From positions 62,001 to 126,000 of the forward strand of contig JAIOOS010000011.1 in assembly GCA_021414305.1 (NCBI GenBank): 64,000 nucleotides of DNA, given 5' to 3'. Shown one piece after another: positions 1-7,934 of the stretch. This stretch comes from Burkholderiales bacterium (lineage in GTDB: Bacteria > Pseudomonadota > Gammaproteobacteria > Burkholderiales > Burkholderiaceae_C). Position 1 is the first letter of the stretch. Each line of letters opens with the position of its first letter. Both the position numbers and the translations under genes were made by a program. The notes below the pieces were generated by a model. That model was not told where the DNA came from and did not search any database. It worked only from the letters and a program-made list of their open reading frames with translations.

Positions 1-55
1 GCGCGATCCAGGCGACCTTTGCGCGCAGGCAAACGGCAATGCCAAAGGAGGTGCA

Positions 56-307
56 ATGGAAAGCATTCCTGAGGAGGAACAAGCTTGCTCCGATGGAGTG
101 GGCCGAGGTGGTCCGAGACATCCGCGGGCGAGCTATGCAACTTGGCTTCACCTAGGCGTAATCCGGGGGCGACGCACCGCGCTGTACGAGCAGATGCAGC
201 GTGGCGGTTTTCCTCGGTCCGTGAAGACCGGACGACGTCTGGCGTCCTGGTCGGAAGCAGCCCTGCAAAGCTGGATCGATGAACGCCTGGAAGGAAGGCC
301 GCTCTAG
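56..307 (+). CDS. AlpA-like small DNA-binding protein (excisionase-type)
   Basis: An 83-aa ORF follows a strong AAAGGAGG ribosome site 7 nt before its ATG. Its second half (about residues 32-80) has the shape of an AlpA/excisionase winged-helix domain: a TALYEQMQRGGFPRSVKTG recognition stretch, then a WSEAALQSWIDERL helix. The first 30 residues do not match the family, so an internal start is possible. AlpA-type proteins regulate excision of integrative elements, which fits an accessory region that has an integrase at its other end. No partner genes are visible nearby. Confidence 0.5.
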   Translation: MESIPEEEQACSDGVGRGGPRHPRASYATWLHLGVIRGRRTALYEQMQRGGFPRSVKTGRRLASWSEAALQSWIDERLEGRPL

Positions 308-1254
308 ACGCCGGGCATTGCAGGATTGCCCTCGACCCGGTCGGGTGGCCTTGCCGATGACAAGTTCCGGAAGTGAACGTTCTTCCGAGTCGAGGTTTCG
401 AATGTCGAGACGCCCGTCGCGGTCGAAGTCGGCGATGTGGCCGATCGGAGCTCACCTCGACAGCCACTGGGCGTACGACGCCGCGACCAAGGGAGTCGCC
501 GAGCTTACGAAGAGCTACACGTTCACAGGGGACGTCAAGGACATCCGGCGAATCTATCGCGACGACAGCCTGGGGCGGTAAGGCGCCGTGACCGCAAGTA
601 TCGACTGGGGACTATAAAGACCCACCTTTCCGGCTAGCATGGAGTGGGTCACTGTACTGCCAGGAAAACTTGCCTTCCCGCGCGATCCGACAGGCAGTCT
701 GTCGATATGGTGCATGCACGGCACGCGCAGTTACTCCACGCGAACATATTCTTGCCCTTCGATGGATTGGAGCCCCGAATGAACGTCGAGCGCTGCGGTA
801 GTGCCAAAGTGTGTCGCAAACTGCGGTGGCAGTGCGCGCTTGTAAGACGGGTTGGGGTGATTGCGGATGCGAGATCTCATGGGTTTCGATTCAATCAGGT
901 TTCGACCCCATAGAGGATTGCACAACCATCCCCCTGGGAACGTTCGGGAGCGGATCTGGCTATGCGGTTGGCCACTTGGCTGGCGATCGGAGTCGTCAGG
1001 CCCGATTGCCGTCTTGATCGTTGGTAGGCCAAAAGGGGGCCAAGGGCGATGTCCCGCGTTAATACTGGCTTGAACGTCCGCAGGTCAGTGCGTGCCACCT
1101 GCGCTGCTGCGCGGCGGCGGCTCTTTCGGAGTTCGACACGGAGGCGATGTGTGTTGCCGCCTGACGTGATAGGCAGCTGGATAACTGGTACTCCGGTTCG
1201 CGAGTCGGCAGCACGCCGCGAGCGCTGTGTGCAGCAAGGTCGAGGTGAACAGTC
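308..1254. other. Stretch without a convincing gene
   Basis: Short ORFs on both strands have no recognisable motif and overlap each other. One frame ending near 581 has a protein-like tail (TKSYTFTGDVKDIRRIYRDD) and might be the remnant of a gene. The stretch must hold the promoter of the regulator that begins at 1255, but I could not pick a convincing -35/-10 pair. Confidence 0.4.
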
Positions 1255-3591
1255 ATGACAGTACGGGTTGCACAGAAACAATTCATCTCCCTGCCTACTC
1301 CCATGAAGATGGGTGCGCAGGACTTGGATGTGCAGCGATCGATTGACGGAATCGGCCAGGCCTTGATCGCCATGGCAGACGCTGCGTTGATCAGCGATGA
1401 AGTCGTCAAGACTGTGGCAGCGACGAGTTTTGCCATCTTCGCGGATGGAGGAAGCGCCAGCGTCCTGGAGCGCTCCGGCGAGGACTGGAAGCATGCCGAC
1501 GACCGGTCCGACGTGCCTACTCCGTTGGCGCGAATGCTGAACGCCGTATCGCAATCCGCGCAGGTAAGCCGCGTTGAAGGCGTTGGTGTCCTCGTTTCTG
1601 TCAATTCAGGATCCATCGGTGTCTTGTTGCGCAACTTGGAGATCTCGGAAAGCCGATGGCCCGCGCTACGGATCTTGGCAACTGGCTTCGAGCTTGCCTT
1701 GGCGTCTGCAATGCAGAGTCGCGGAAAGCTGGACGCATTGGAGGAGATCCGAGGATTCCAGCAGATAGCCCGCCGCATTCTCTGCGCAGGCGATCTCGAC
1801 GAAATACTGTTCTCTATCTGCCAGGAGACGAAGCGACTGCTTGCGGCTGACATCTGTGGCGTATTCCTGCGCGATCAGGATTACATGGTGATGCGTGATT
1901 GTGTGGGCAATCAGACGAAGAATATCGAAAAGATCCGGCTGGCGCGCGGGCAAGGACTGGCAGGTCGAGTTTTCGAGACAGGCCTCCACTGCGTGGTAAG
2001 TGACTACCTGACCAGCGAGATCCTTACCCAAGAAAATGCCGACTTGGTCCGCTCCGAGCGCATCCGCTCCGCGTTGGGTGCTCCCCTCCGTGTGAGCGAG
2101 GAACTGATCGGCGTGCTGGAGGTATGGCGCCGGCGCAAGTCAACCTTTACTGAGGCGGACGTTCGTCGCATTCGCACGCTAGCTAGCCTGACTGCGATCG
2201 CGATCAACAATGCAGAACTCTACGGAAGTCAAAAATCCGTGGTAGAGCAACTTACGGTGGCCAACGAAACACTGCAGAAGCAGAATGTCGTGATTCGGCA
2301 GTCGGCTAACATAACGGATGAATTCATCCAAGCCCTGCTAGACGGAGAAGGATTGCCTGCGATATCACGAATTGTTGCCAGCTATGCCAATGCTGAAATG
2401 GCATTTCTCACCAGCGACTTTGAAACGATGGCTGGATTGCCCACCGCGTCCTGGCTCGATGAATTCCTGCCTTTGATGAGGCAAGCGGCGGCTGAGAATC
2501 ATGCTCAGCAAAACCGGGGCACCATAACGCTGCAGTTCAGCGACCGCTGGATGTCACTGAGGCCGGTTATTGCTGGTCGCGATCGTGTCGGTTGGGTTTG
2601 TGCACTAAGTGAGGAGAAGCCCGCCCAGCTCCAGGAAATTGCCATCGGACAGGCCGCGATGGCATGCGCATTGAACTATCAGGAGCAACATGCCGCCGCG
2701 CGGGCGCGCGCCGACACTCGAAGCGGCATACTGTGGGATCTATTGGAAGGGACTGTGTACGCTAGACAAGCCGCTGCAAATCGGGCCAAGGAACAGCGAA
2801 TCGACTTAAGTGGATCAATTCGCATTGTTCACCTTACAGCAGAAGGACTGGCCGCAAACGGCGATTCCGACAAGCCGCTCACCGAGGCGGTAGAGCACAA
2901 GTTGCGACTGGTTCAAGAAATCTTCGAAAGAGGATTCAGTAAGGCCGGTGTGCTCCGGCTGATGGCAGTGCGAGGGAGCCTGTTTGTCGCCGCCATTACT
3001 ACCAAAGAGAGTCAGCAAATCAAGGCGATACTCAAGTCTGTCGGAGACAGCATAACGCTCGAAGTATCGAATTTACAAGTCTTTTGGGGCGTCAGCGCAC
3101 CGTGCGACGCTCCGGGGAATTTGCACACTGCACATAGCGAGGCGGCTTCTGCGACCGTCTTGGTCAGGAAGCTTGGGTTTGGAAAAAACGTCGCAATTCA
3201 CGAGGAGCTCGGCGTTATCGGTTTGCTTCTGAAGGTGCGGAGCGATGCTGACCTCGGGAAGTTTGTGCGGGATACCCTTTCCAAGGTTATCGCGCATGAT
3301 TCGAAGCACCACGGCGTTCTTATGCGAACGGTGCGAACATATTTTGATTGCAACTGCGCGCAACAAGCCGCTTCACAGAAGCTATACGTGCACGAAAAGA
3401 CGGTGCGCTATCGACTGACACAGTTCCAGACTCTGACAGGCTTGGACCTGAACAATCACGAGGATCGAATGCTAGTCCACCTCGCAATAGGAATGTATTC
3501 GATCGCGTTCGACAAGGGTGATGAAGAGAATGATGGACCGAGGATGATCGGAACTGCCAGTGGCAGTTGCCGGGTGAGTTCGACTGACTAG
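1255..3591 (+). CDS. GAF-domain / PucR-type transcriptional regulator
   Basis: A 778-aa regulator. The N-terminal 160 residues form a poorly conserved sensor-like region. Residues about 165-325 form a GAF domain (core CGVFLRDQDYMVMRDCVGNQ, then RIRSALGAPLRVSEELIGVL). The C-terminal 60 residues are a PucR/CdaR-type helix-turn-helix (AASQKLYVHEKTVRYRLTQF). The ATG is preceded by GAGGTGAA. It lies head-on to the cobalamin/HCM gene run, which ends at 3780. It is clearly paralogous, end to end, with the regulator at 29595-31808. GAF domains in this architecture usually bind a small effector and the HTH activates catabolic genes. The effector cannot be told from sequence. Confidence 0.88.
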   Translation: MTVRVAQKQFISLPTPMKMGAQDLDVQRSIDGIGQALIAMADAALISDEVVKTVAATSFAIFADGGSASVLERSGEDWKHADDRSDVPTPLARMLNAVSQSAQVSRVEGVGVLVSVNSGSIGVLLRNLEISESRWPALRILATGFELALASAMQSRGKLDALEEIRGFQQIARRILCAGDLDEILFSICQETKRLLAADICGVFLRDQDYMVMRDCVGNQTKNIEKIRLARGQGLAGRVFETGLHCVVSDYLTSEILTQENADLVRSERIRSALGAPLRVSEELIGVLEVWRRRKSTFTEADVRRIRTLASLTAIAINNAELYGSQKSVVEQLTVANETLQKQNVVIRQSANITDEFIQALLDGEGLPAISRIVASYANAEMAFLTSDFETMAGLPTASWLDEFLPLMRQAAAENHAQQNRGTITLQFSDRWMSLRPVIAGRDRVGWVCALSEEKPAQLQEIAIGQAAMACALNYQEQHAAARARADTRSGILWDLLEGTVYARQAAANRAKEQRIDLSGSIRIVHLTAEGLAANGDSDKPLTEAVEHKLRLVQEIFERGFSKAGVLRLMAVRGSLFVAAITTKESQQIKAILKSVGDSITLEVSNLQVFWGVSAPCDAPGNLHTAHSEAASATVLVRKLGFGKNVAIHEELGVIGLLLKVRSDADLGKFVRDTLSKVIAHDSKHHGVLMRTVRTYFDCNCAQQAASQKLYVHEKTVRYRLTQFQTLTGLDLNNHEDRMLVHLAIGMYSIAFDKGDEENDGPRMIGTASGSCRVSSTD

Positions 3592-3779
3592 AACTTGTTT
3601 GCCAAAGCGCGCTAACCTCAACGCGCGACAAGGTGTGCGTTGGACTCGTCGGCTGGCCTACACAGCAAGTCGGAACGCAACGCCGCGTCCCGGCGAGGAC
3701 CGTCGCCTCGGATCCGTTCTGCACGGCGCGCACTCGCTGGTGCGCCGGCAGGCGCAAAGCTAGTCGCTCTGCTTGAGCG

Positions 3780-4856
3780 TCATCGAAGTGCGCTGTCCTT
3801 CTCGGCCATATGGCGCAGCGTAGCTGCTTGGTTGAGCGCGAACTCCAATGCGTATTCACGATATACCGCGGCCGACTCTTGAATCAGTCGCCGCATGCGT
3901 TCGTCGAGACGGGACATTCGGATCGCTGGACGACCTGCCCACAACCATCCGCTGTCGAGTACCTGTCTTGGAGACGTCCTGGAGCCGGCGGCAACGACTA
4001 CGTCGTCGCGGACGACCGTACCAGGGGCAAGCGCGCCGCCCATTCCGACCAGAACCCGCGCCCCGATGACGCAGTCGTGCAAGAGCACGTTGTGCCCGAT
4101 AGTGCACTCTTCCCCAATCGTGATGGCGTGCTCGCTGCACCGCAGCACAGAATTGTCCTGTACGTTGCTTCCTATCCCGATGGTTACGCCCAGATTTCTG
4201 GCCTCGACGACGCAGCCGAACCAGAGGCTGCTGCCCTCCTCCATGCGCAATTCGCCCGTTCCTGTCACCGTTGCCGCTATGTAGCCACGACTGTCAGAGA
4301 GGGGCACGGACGAGCTGTAAGTCGAGAGTGCTGCGACCACGGAATCAGCTCGGGGAGTCGTTCGCATGCGTACATGCAAGGCTTGCAATTCCACAGGGTC
4401 CACGGGTCGGGTCGCCGTCGCGGGCAGGCCTTCACACCAGTGACCGGGCGGCAACACGTTCCGCGGAAAAACCACCGATCCGGCGGCGACAACGCTGCCG
4501 CTTCCGATCATCGCGCCATCAAGCACCGATACGTCATCCTGAATGACGCAGTCATCGCCTACCGTGCATGCATGCACGACCGAATTTGCCCCGACGGTGA
4601 CGTGCTCGCCTATTGTCGCCCCGTACCGAGCATGCGCGATATGCACGGTGCTGTGCAAGCCCAGGTAAAACTCTGCACCGACACTGACAACGTGACCATC
4701 ACCCCGCAGCACAGCGAATGGCTCAAGCACAGCCTGTGCTCCGAGCGTCACTCGGCCAAGGATGGAGCTGCCCAATGCACCCTGGCGAAGTGGCCCCTTC
4801 AAGCTGGGGTAGATACCCTCGTAGGCAAGTACCAGCGGCGATTCTAGAAGTTTCAT
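3780..4856 (-). CDS. Tandem left-handed beta-helix protein, gamma-carbonic-anhydrase-like
   Basis: About 358 aa from ATG 4856; an in-frame TTG extension to 4952 is possible. Two successive hexapeptide-repeat (left-handed beta-helix) domains are visible: residues about 20-165 (IGEHVTVGANSVVHACTVGD) and about 195-330 (IGEECTIGHNVLLHDCVIGA). A helical tail follows. Each half resembles the gamma-carbonic anhydrase/PaaY family, and several metal-ligand-type His residues are present. The family is normally a single domain of about 170-200 aa that forms trimers, so a tandem fusion is unusual. It is the last gene of the minus-strand HCM run. Hydration of CO2 or CoA-thioester-related chemistry are both possible and neither is proven. 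Confidence 0.75.
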   Translation of the reverse strand: MKLLESPLVLAYEGIYPSLKGPLRQGALGSSILGRVTLGAQAVLEPFAVLRGDGHVVSVGAEFYLGLHSTVHIAHARYGATIGEHVTVGANSVVHACTVGDDCVIQDDVSVLDGAMIGSGSVVAAGSVVFPRNVLPPGHWCEGLPATATRPVDPVELQALHVRMRTTPRADSVVAALSTYSSSVPLSDSRGYIAATVTGTGELRMEEGSSLWFGCVVEARNLGVTIGIGSNVQDNSVLRCSEHAITIGEECTIGHNVLLHDCVIGARVLVGMGGALAPGTVVRDDVVVAAGSRTSPRQVLDSGWLWAGRPAIRMSRLDERMRRLIQESAAVYREYALEFALNQAATLRHMAEKDSALR

Positions 4857-5067
4857 TCGCTTCAGAGCCTGATTCGGATGGAAGAGTCTGCTGAGGATTG
4901 AGAATGTCGGCCCAAAAATACGAAGAAGGCTTGGCTCACATCGATCCGGCAACTCGAGCGGTCCATCCGTTAGTGCGTGGATTTATGTACTGTCAAGTCA
5001 CGCCCTAGAGGTCCAGAGCGCGTCGAGTCGGCGCGCACCCGAGCCGAAGCGCGCTTTCCACGAGTAT

Positions 5068-5634
5068 CTAGTGCTGGGGCGTACGCGATACAGGTGACGA
5101 CCAATAGACCTCCGCTGTTCCTGATTCCAAGTTCAGCACGCGAGCCAATACAAAGAGCACGTCGGAAAGACGATTCAGGTAGGGCAAACGTACCGAAGCC
5201 ACCGCGGGGTCAATGTCCTCGAGAGAGACCAGGACACGTTCGACAGAGCGGCATGTCGCCCTGGCAAAGTGACAGATCGCCGCCGATTCGGATCCGCCTG
5301 GGAGAATGAACTCTTCGAGAGGTGCCAACCCCGCGTTGAAATGCTCGACCTGATGTCCCAGGTACTCGAGGCTTTCGCTTCGCAGGATCGATCTTCCCGG
5401 CTGCGAGAGCTCTGCGCCCAAGTCGAATAGATCGTTCTGAACTGCCGCGATAACACGCCGAACGTCGAGGCTCATTGGCTTGACGGCCAACATCCCAAGG
5501 ACACAATTCAACTCGTCCACAGCGCCCAAGGCCTCGATGTACGGACTGTTCTTCTGCACTCGCGCGCCGGTGGCAAGCGAAGTCTCGCCGGAGTCACCAG
5601 TCTTCGTCGTGATCTTGCTGAGGCGATAACCCAT
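5068..5634 (-). CDS. PduO-type cob(I)alamin adenosyltransferase
   Basis: This 188-aa protein converts cob(I)alamin and ATP to adenosylcobalamin. It has the family's N-terminal nucleotide motif (TKTGDSGETSLATGARV), the EALGAVDELNCVLG segment, a FILPGG loop, the RATCRSVERVLV helix and the PYLNRLSDVLFVLAR helix, in the normal order and at normal length. The ATG at 5634 has a strong AAAGGAGG site. It is encoded with an adenosylcobalamin-dependent mutase (hcmA/hcmB) and a MeaB-type chaperone, so it most likely supplies and repairs the cofactor of that mutase. Confidence 0.93.
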   Translation of the reverse strand: MGYRLSKITTKTGDSGETSLATGARVQKNSPYIEALGAVDELNCVLGMLAVKPMSLDVRRVIAAVQNDLFDLGAELSQPGRSILRSESLEYLGHQVEHFNAGLAPLEEFILPGGSESAAICHFARATCRSVERVLVSLEDIDPAVASVRLPYLNRLSDVLFVLARVLNLESGTAEVYWSSPVSRTPQH

Positions 5635-5738
5635 GTCGGTTTCCTCCTTTGTTGAACTACGGCAAGCCGGGGCACCGATTCACTACCGGTCCGCAGGAGT
5701 GCCTCGCTTCTGATGCCAACAGTGAACTGGACGGCTCG

Positions 5739-7505
5739 TCATGCTTGTCCTCTCCACTTGCGCTCCGCGGTGTCCCATGATTCGACGGCCTGGAGGTCTG
5801 GTACCCAGGCCAGACCTGATCGACTGTCGGCAGAGCGCGCTTCCGGGCTCACTACTACATCCAACAGCGCTGGAAGATTCTGCAGCGCAGTAGTGATGGC
5901 TTTGTCGAGGTCTTCAGCGCGTTCCACACGTTGTCCGTGCATACCGAAAGCCCTCGCCATTGCAGCGTGATCGGCGAACTGCAAGCGCGTGCCGACGACC
6001 TTCTCGAAGCGATCCGCTTGGTCATTGACCTCGATCTGCCATGCGCCGTTGTTGGCAACAACGATTAGGAGTCGTGCGCCATGGCGTACGGCGGTATCGA
6101 TCTCCATTGCGTTGAAGCCGAAAGCGCCGTCGCCGGTCGCGACGATCACTTGTCGCCCCGGATAGGCCAAGCTCGCGGAGACGCCGAACGCCGTGCCGAC
6201 TCCGATGCAACCAAGCGAGCCGGGATCCAGGTAACTGGATGCGGACAATCCGACGCGAGCGAAACTGAGAAAGTCCCCTCCATCGGCTACAAGCACTGCG
6301 TCTCGCGCCATGTGCGTTTGGAGCGCTGCAAGGAGCCGATTCGGATGCATTCGCCCGTGCATGTCGGGCGCCGCGTCGCGCAGAGACTTCTGCAACTGTT
6401 CGACCCGCTGGATGTGCCTGCTCCGTGCCGTCGCCGCCCAATTGCGATCGATCGCTGGAGACTTGTCCCCCGCTGCTGCCACGATCGCAGACAGCGCCGC
6501 TGCCGGTTGCGCGAATAATTCGACCACACCGCGGCGGTTGTCTCGAAGCTCGGACGGAGCATCCGCGATGCGGATGAACCGTGCTGAATGGAATATCGCT
6601 GGAGAGCCGTATGCGAGTTGGAAGTCCAGGCGGCGGCCAACCGTGACGACGACGTCTGCTTCAGCCATTACGCCGCCTCGCATCGCTGCCACGGTCGACG
6701 GGTGCCCGTCAGCGACAAGCCCGCGGCTTTCGCCGGTATCTAGGTAGAGCGCACCGCTGCGATCGAGCAAGGCGGTCAATTCCGGCCCTGAGCCACGCGC
6801 GCCTCGACCGCTGATGACCAGGGGGCGACGTGCCGCCCACAGGATTTCCATCGCTTGTGCTGCTTGGTCAAGATCTGGAGCTAGTGCAGGCCGCTTCCCG
6901 GACGTGAAGTGCTCGGCCAGTTGCATGTGCATCGGCACCTCGGCGCGGAGCACGTCGGTAGGGAAGTCGAGATACGCGGGTCCCGGATCACACCCTTGGC
7001 CGGTAGCTCGGGCAATCGCTTCACCCAGTTCCTGCAGCGCGAGCCCTGGCTCGCGCACCGTCCGCGCATAGCGGGTGATAGACCGTACAAGGTCGGTATG
7101 TGGCAGGTCCTGCAGCGCGCCGCGGTTCTCCTGTGCACGTGTGGGCATGCCAGAAAGTACCAATACGGACGCCCGCGACACATGAGCGTTCGCGATTCCG
7201 GTCATTGCGTTCGTCACGCCCGGGCCCGCGGTCACCAGCGCGACACCCAGTTCCCCCGTCAGTTCGGCGTGGGCATGCGCCATGTAAACGGCTGCACGTT
7301 CGTCGCGTACACCGACGATCCAAATACCTTCGACGTCGGCCTGCATGCATATTGGCATGATGTGCCCGCCGCATAGAGTGAATAGCCGGGAAACGCCATG
7401 CGCCTTGAGGGCGCGAGCGATCACCGAGGCTGTGCTGTTCCGGGCCGCTCCGTTCTGGGCCGTGCAGGCCGTACCGGCAGCGCGCGCGTCACGCCGGCTA
7501 CTCAC
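5739..7505 (-). CDS. Thiamine-diphosphate enzyme, 2-hydroxyacyl-CoA lyase/acetolactate-synthase family
   Basis: About 588 aa from a GTG at 7505; the frame stays open to 7601. It has all three domains of the POX/acetolactate synthase family. The N-terminal PYR domain carries FTLCGGHI and the cofactor-activating Glu in GVRDERAAVYMA. A middle domain follows. The C-terminal PP domain carries the ThDP/Mg motif from GDGAFGF to NNGAWQIE. The C-terminal tail (VPDLQAVESWDTAERKW) could be the lid found in acyl-CoA-acting members. Actinobacterial 2-hydroxyisobutyryl-CoA lyase, which makes acetone and formyl-CoA, belongs to this superfamily. The placement inside an HCM cluster makes that reaction or its reverse the leading guess. 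Oxalyl-CoA decarboxylase-like or acetolactate synthase activity is not excluded. Confidence 0.85.
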   Translation of the reverse strand: MSSRRDARAAGTACTAQNGAARNSTASVIARALKAHGVSRLFTLCGGHIMPICMQADVEGIWIVGVRDERAAVYMAHAHAELTGELGVALVTAGPGVTNAMTGIANAHVSRASVLVLSGMPTRAQENRGALQDLPHTDLVRSITRYARTVREPGLALQELGEAIARATGQGCDPGPAYLDFPTDVLRAEVPMHMQLAEHFTSGKRPALAPDLDQAAQAMEILWAARRPLVISGRGARGSGPELTALLDRSGALYLDTGESRGLVADGHPSTVAAMRGGVMAEADVVVTVGRRLDFQLAYGSPAIFHSARFIRIADAPSELRDNRRGVVELFAQPAAALSAIVAAAGDKSPAIDRNWAATARSRHIQRVEQLQKSLRDAAPDMHGRMHPNRLLAALQTHMARDAVLVADGGDFLSFARVGLSASSYLDPGSLGCIGVGTAFGVSASLAYPGRQVIVATGDGAFGFNAMEIDTAVRHGARLLIVVANNGAWQIEVNDQADRFEKVVGTRLQFADHAAMARAFGMHGQRVERAEDLDKAITTALQNLPALLDVVVSPEARSADSRSGLAWVPDLQAVESWDTAERKWRGQA

Positions 7506-7591
7506 ACACGCCCCGGTTCGCTCTGCCAGGCCTGAGCGACACCGGCGTCCCACGTGTCGACACCGATCGGCGCCATGCGCTCGATGCTCAT
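7502..7591 (-). CDS. Possible 29-aa microprotein bridging two genes
   Basis: A 29-codon ORF (begins MSIERMAPIGVDTWDAG). Its ATG overlaps the stop of the 114-aa ORF as ATGA (7591-7588), and its TGA overlaps the proposed GTG start of the TPP enzyme as GTGA (7505-7502). That layout is typical of translationally coupled genes. The peptide itself matches nothing I recognise, and the overlaps could also be chance in GC-rich DNA. Confidence 0.3.
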   Translation of the reverse strand: MSIERMAPIGVDTWDAGVAQAWQSEPGRV

Positions 7592-7932
7592 CCGGGTCCA
7601 CCTTCGTCTCGCAGACGATGCGAGTTGAGCAGAGGACTCGAGTCGGGTAGTCGCAACATGCGGTTCACGTGCTCGAAAGCACGCCACAGATTGGCAGCGC
7701 CGACTCGGCATGCTACAGCTTGGCAATATGCCTCAAACTGCGTGCATCGCGAAGGATCGAGCCGATGCAACAGGACATACCGATGAAGCGCCAGCTTCTC
7801 GTGGCCCTTGCGCGTGCTGTCGAGAAGCAGCCTTTCGGCCGCTTCGACACTCCCGGTGGACGCGATTTCCTTCTTCAAGCGCCGGATGTCCGCGCGCCTG
7901 AGAAACACGCCTACAGACTCGTTCAGGATCAT
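7588..7932 (-). CDS. Hypothetical 114-aa protein between hcmA and the TPP enzyme
   Basis: It starts 2 nt after the hcmA stop codon, so it is almost certainly translated from the same message. The protein is basic and helical, with two likely helices (RADIRRLKKEIASTGSVEAA and KGHEKLALHRYVLLHRL), two Cys and no signal peptide. I recognise no family. Its position suggests an accessory role in the mutase or TPP-enzyme step. Confidence 0.6.
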   Translation of the reverse strand: MILNESVGVFLRRADIRRLKKEIASTGSVEAAERLLLDSTRKGHEKLALHRYVLLHRLDPSRCTQFEAYCQAVACRVGAANLWRAFEHVNRMLRLPDSSPLLNSHRLRDEGGPG

Positions 7933-7934
7933 TG

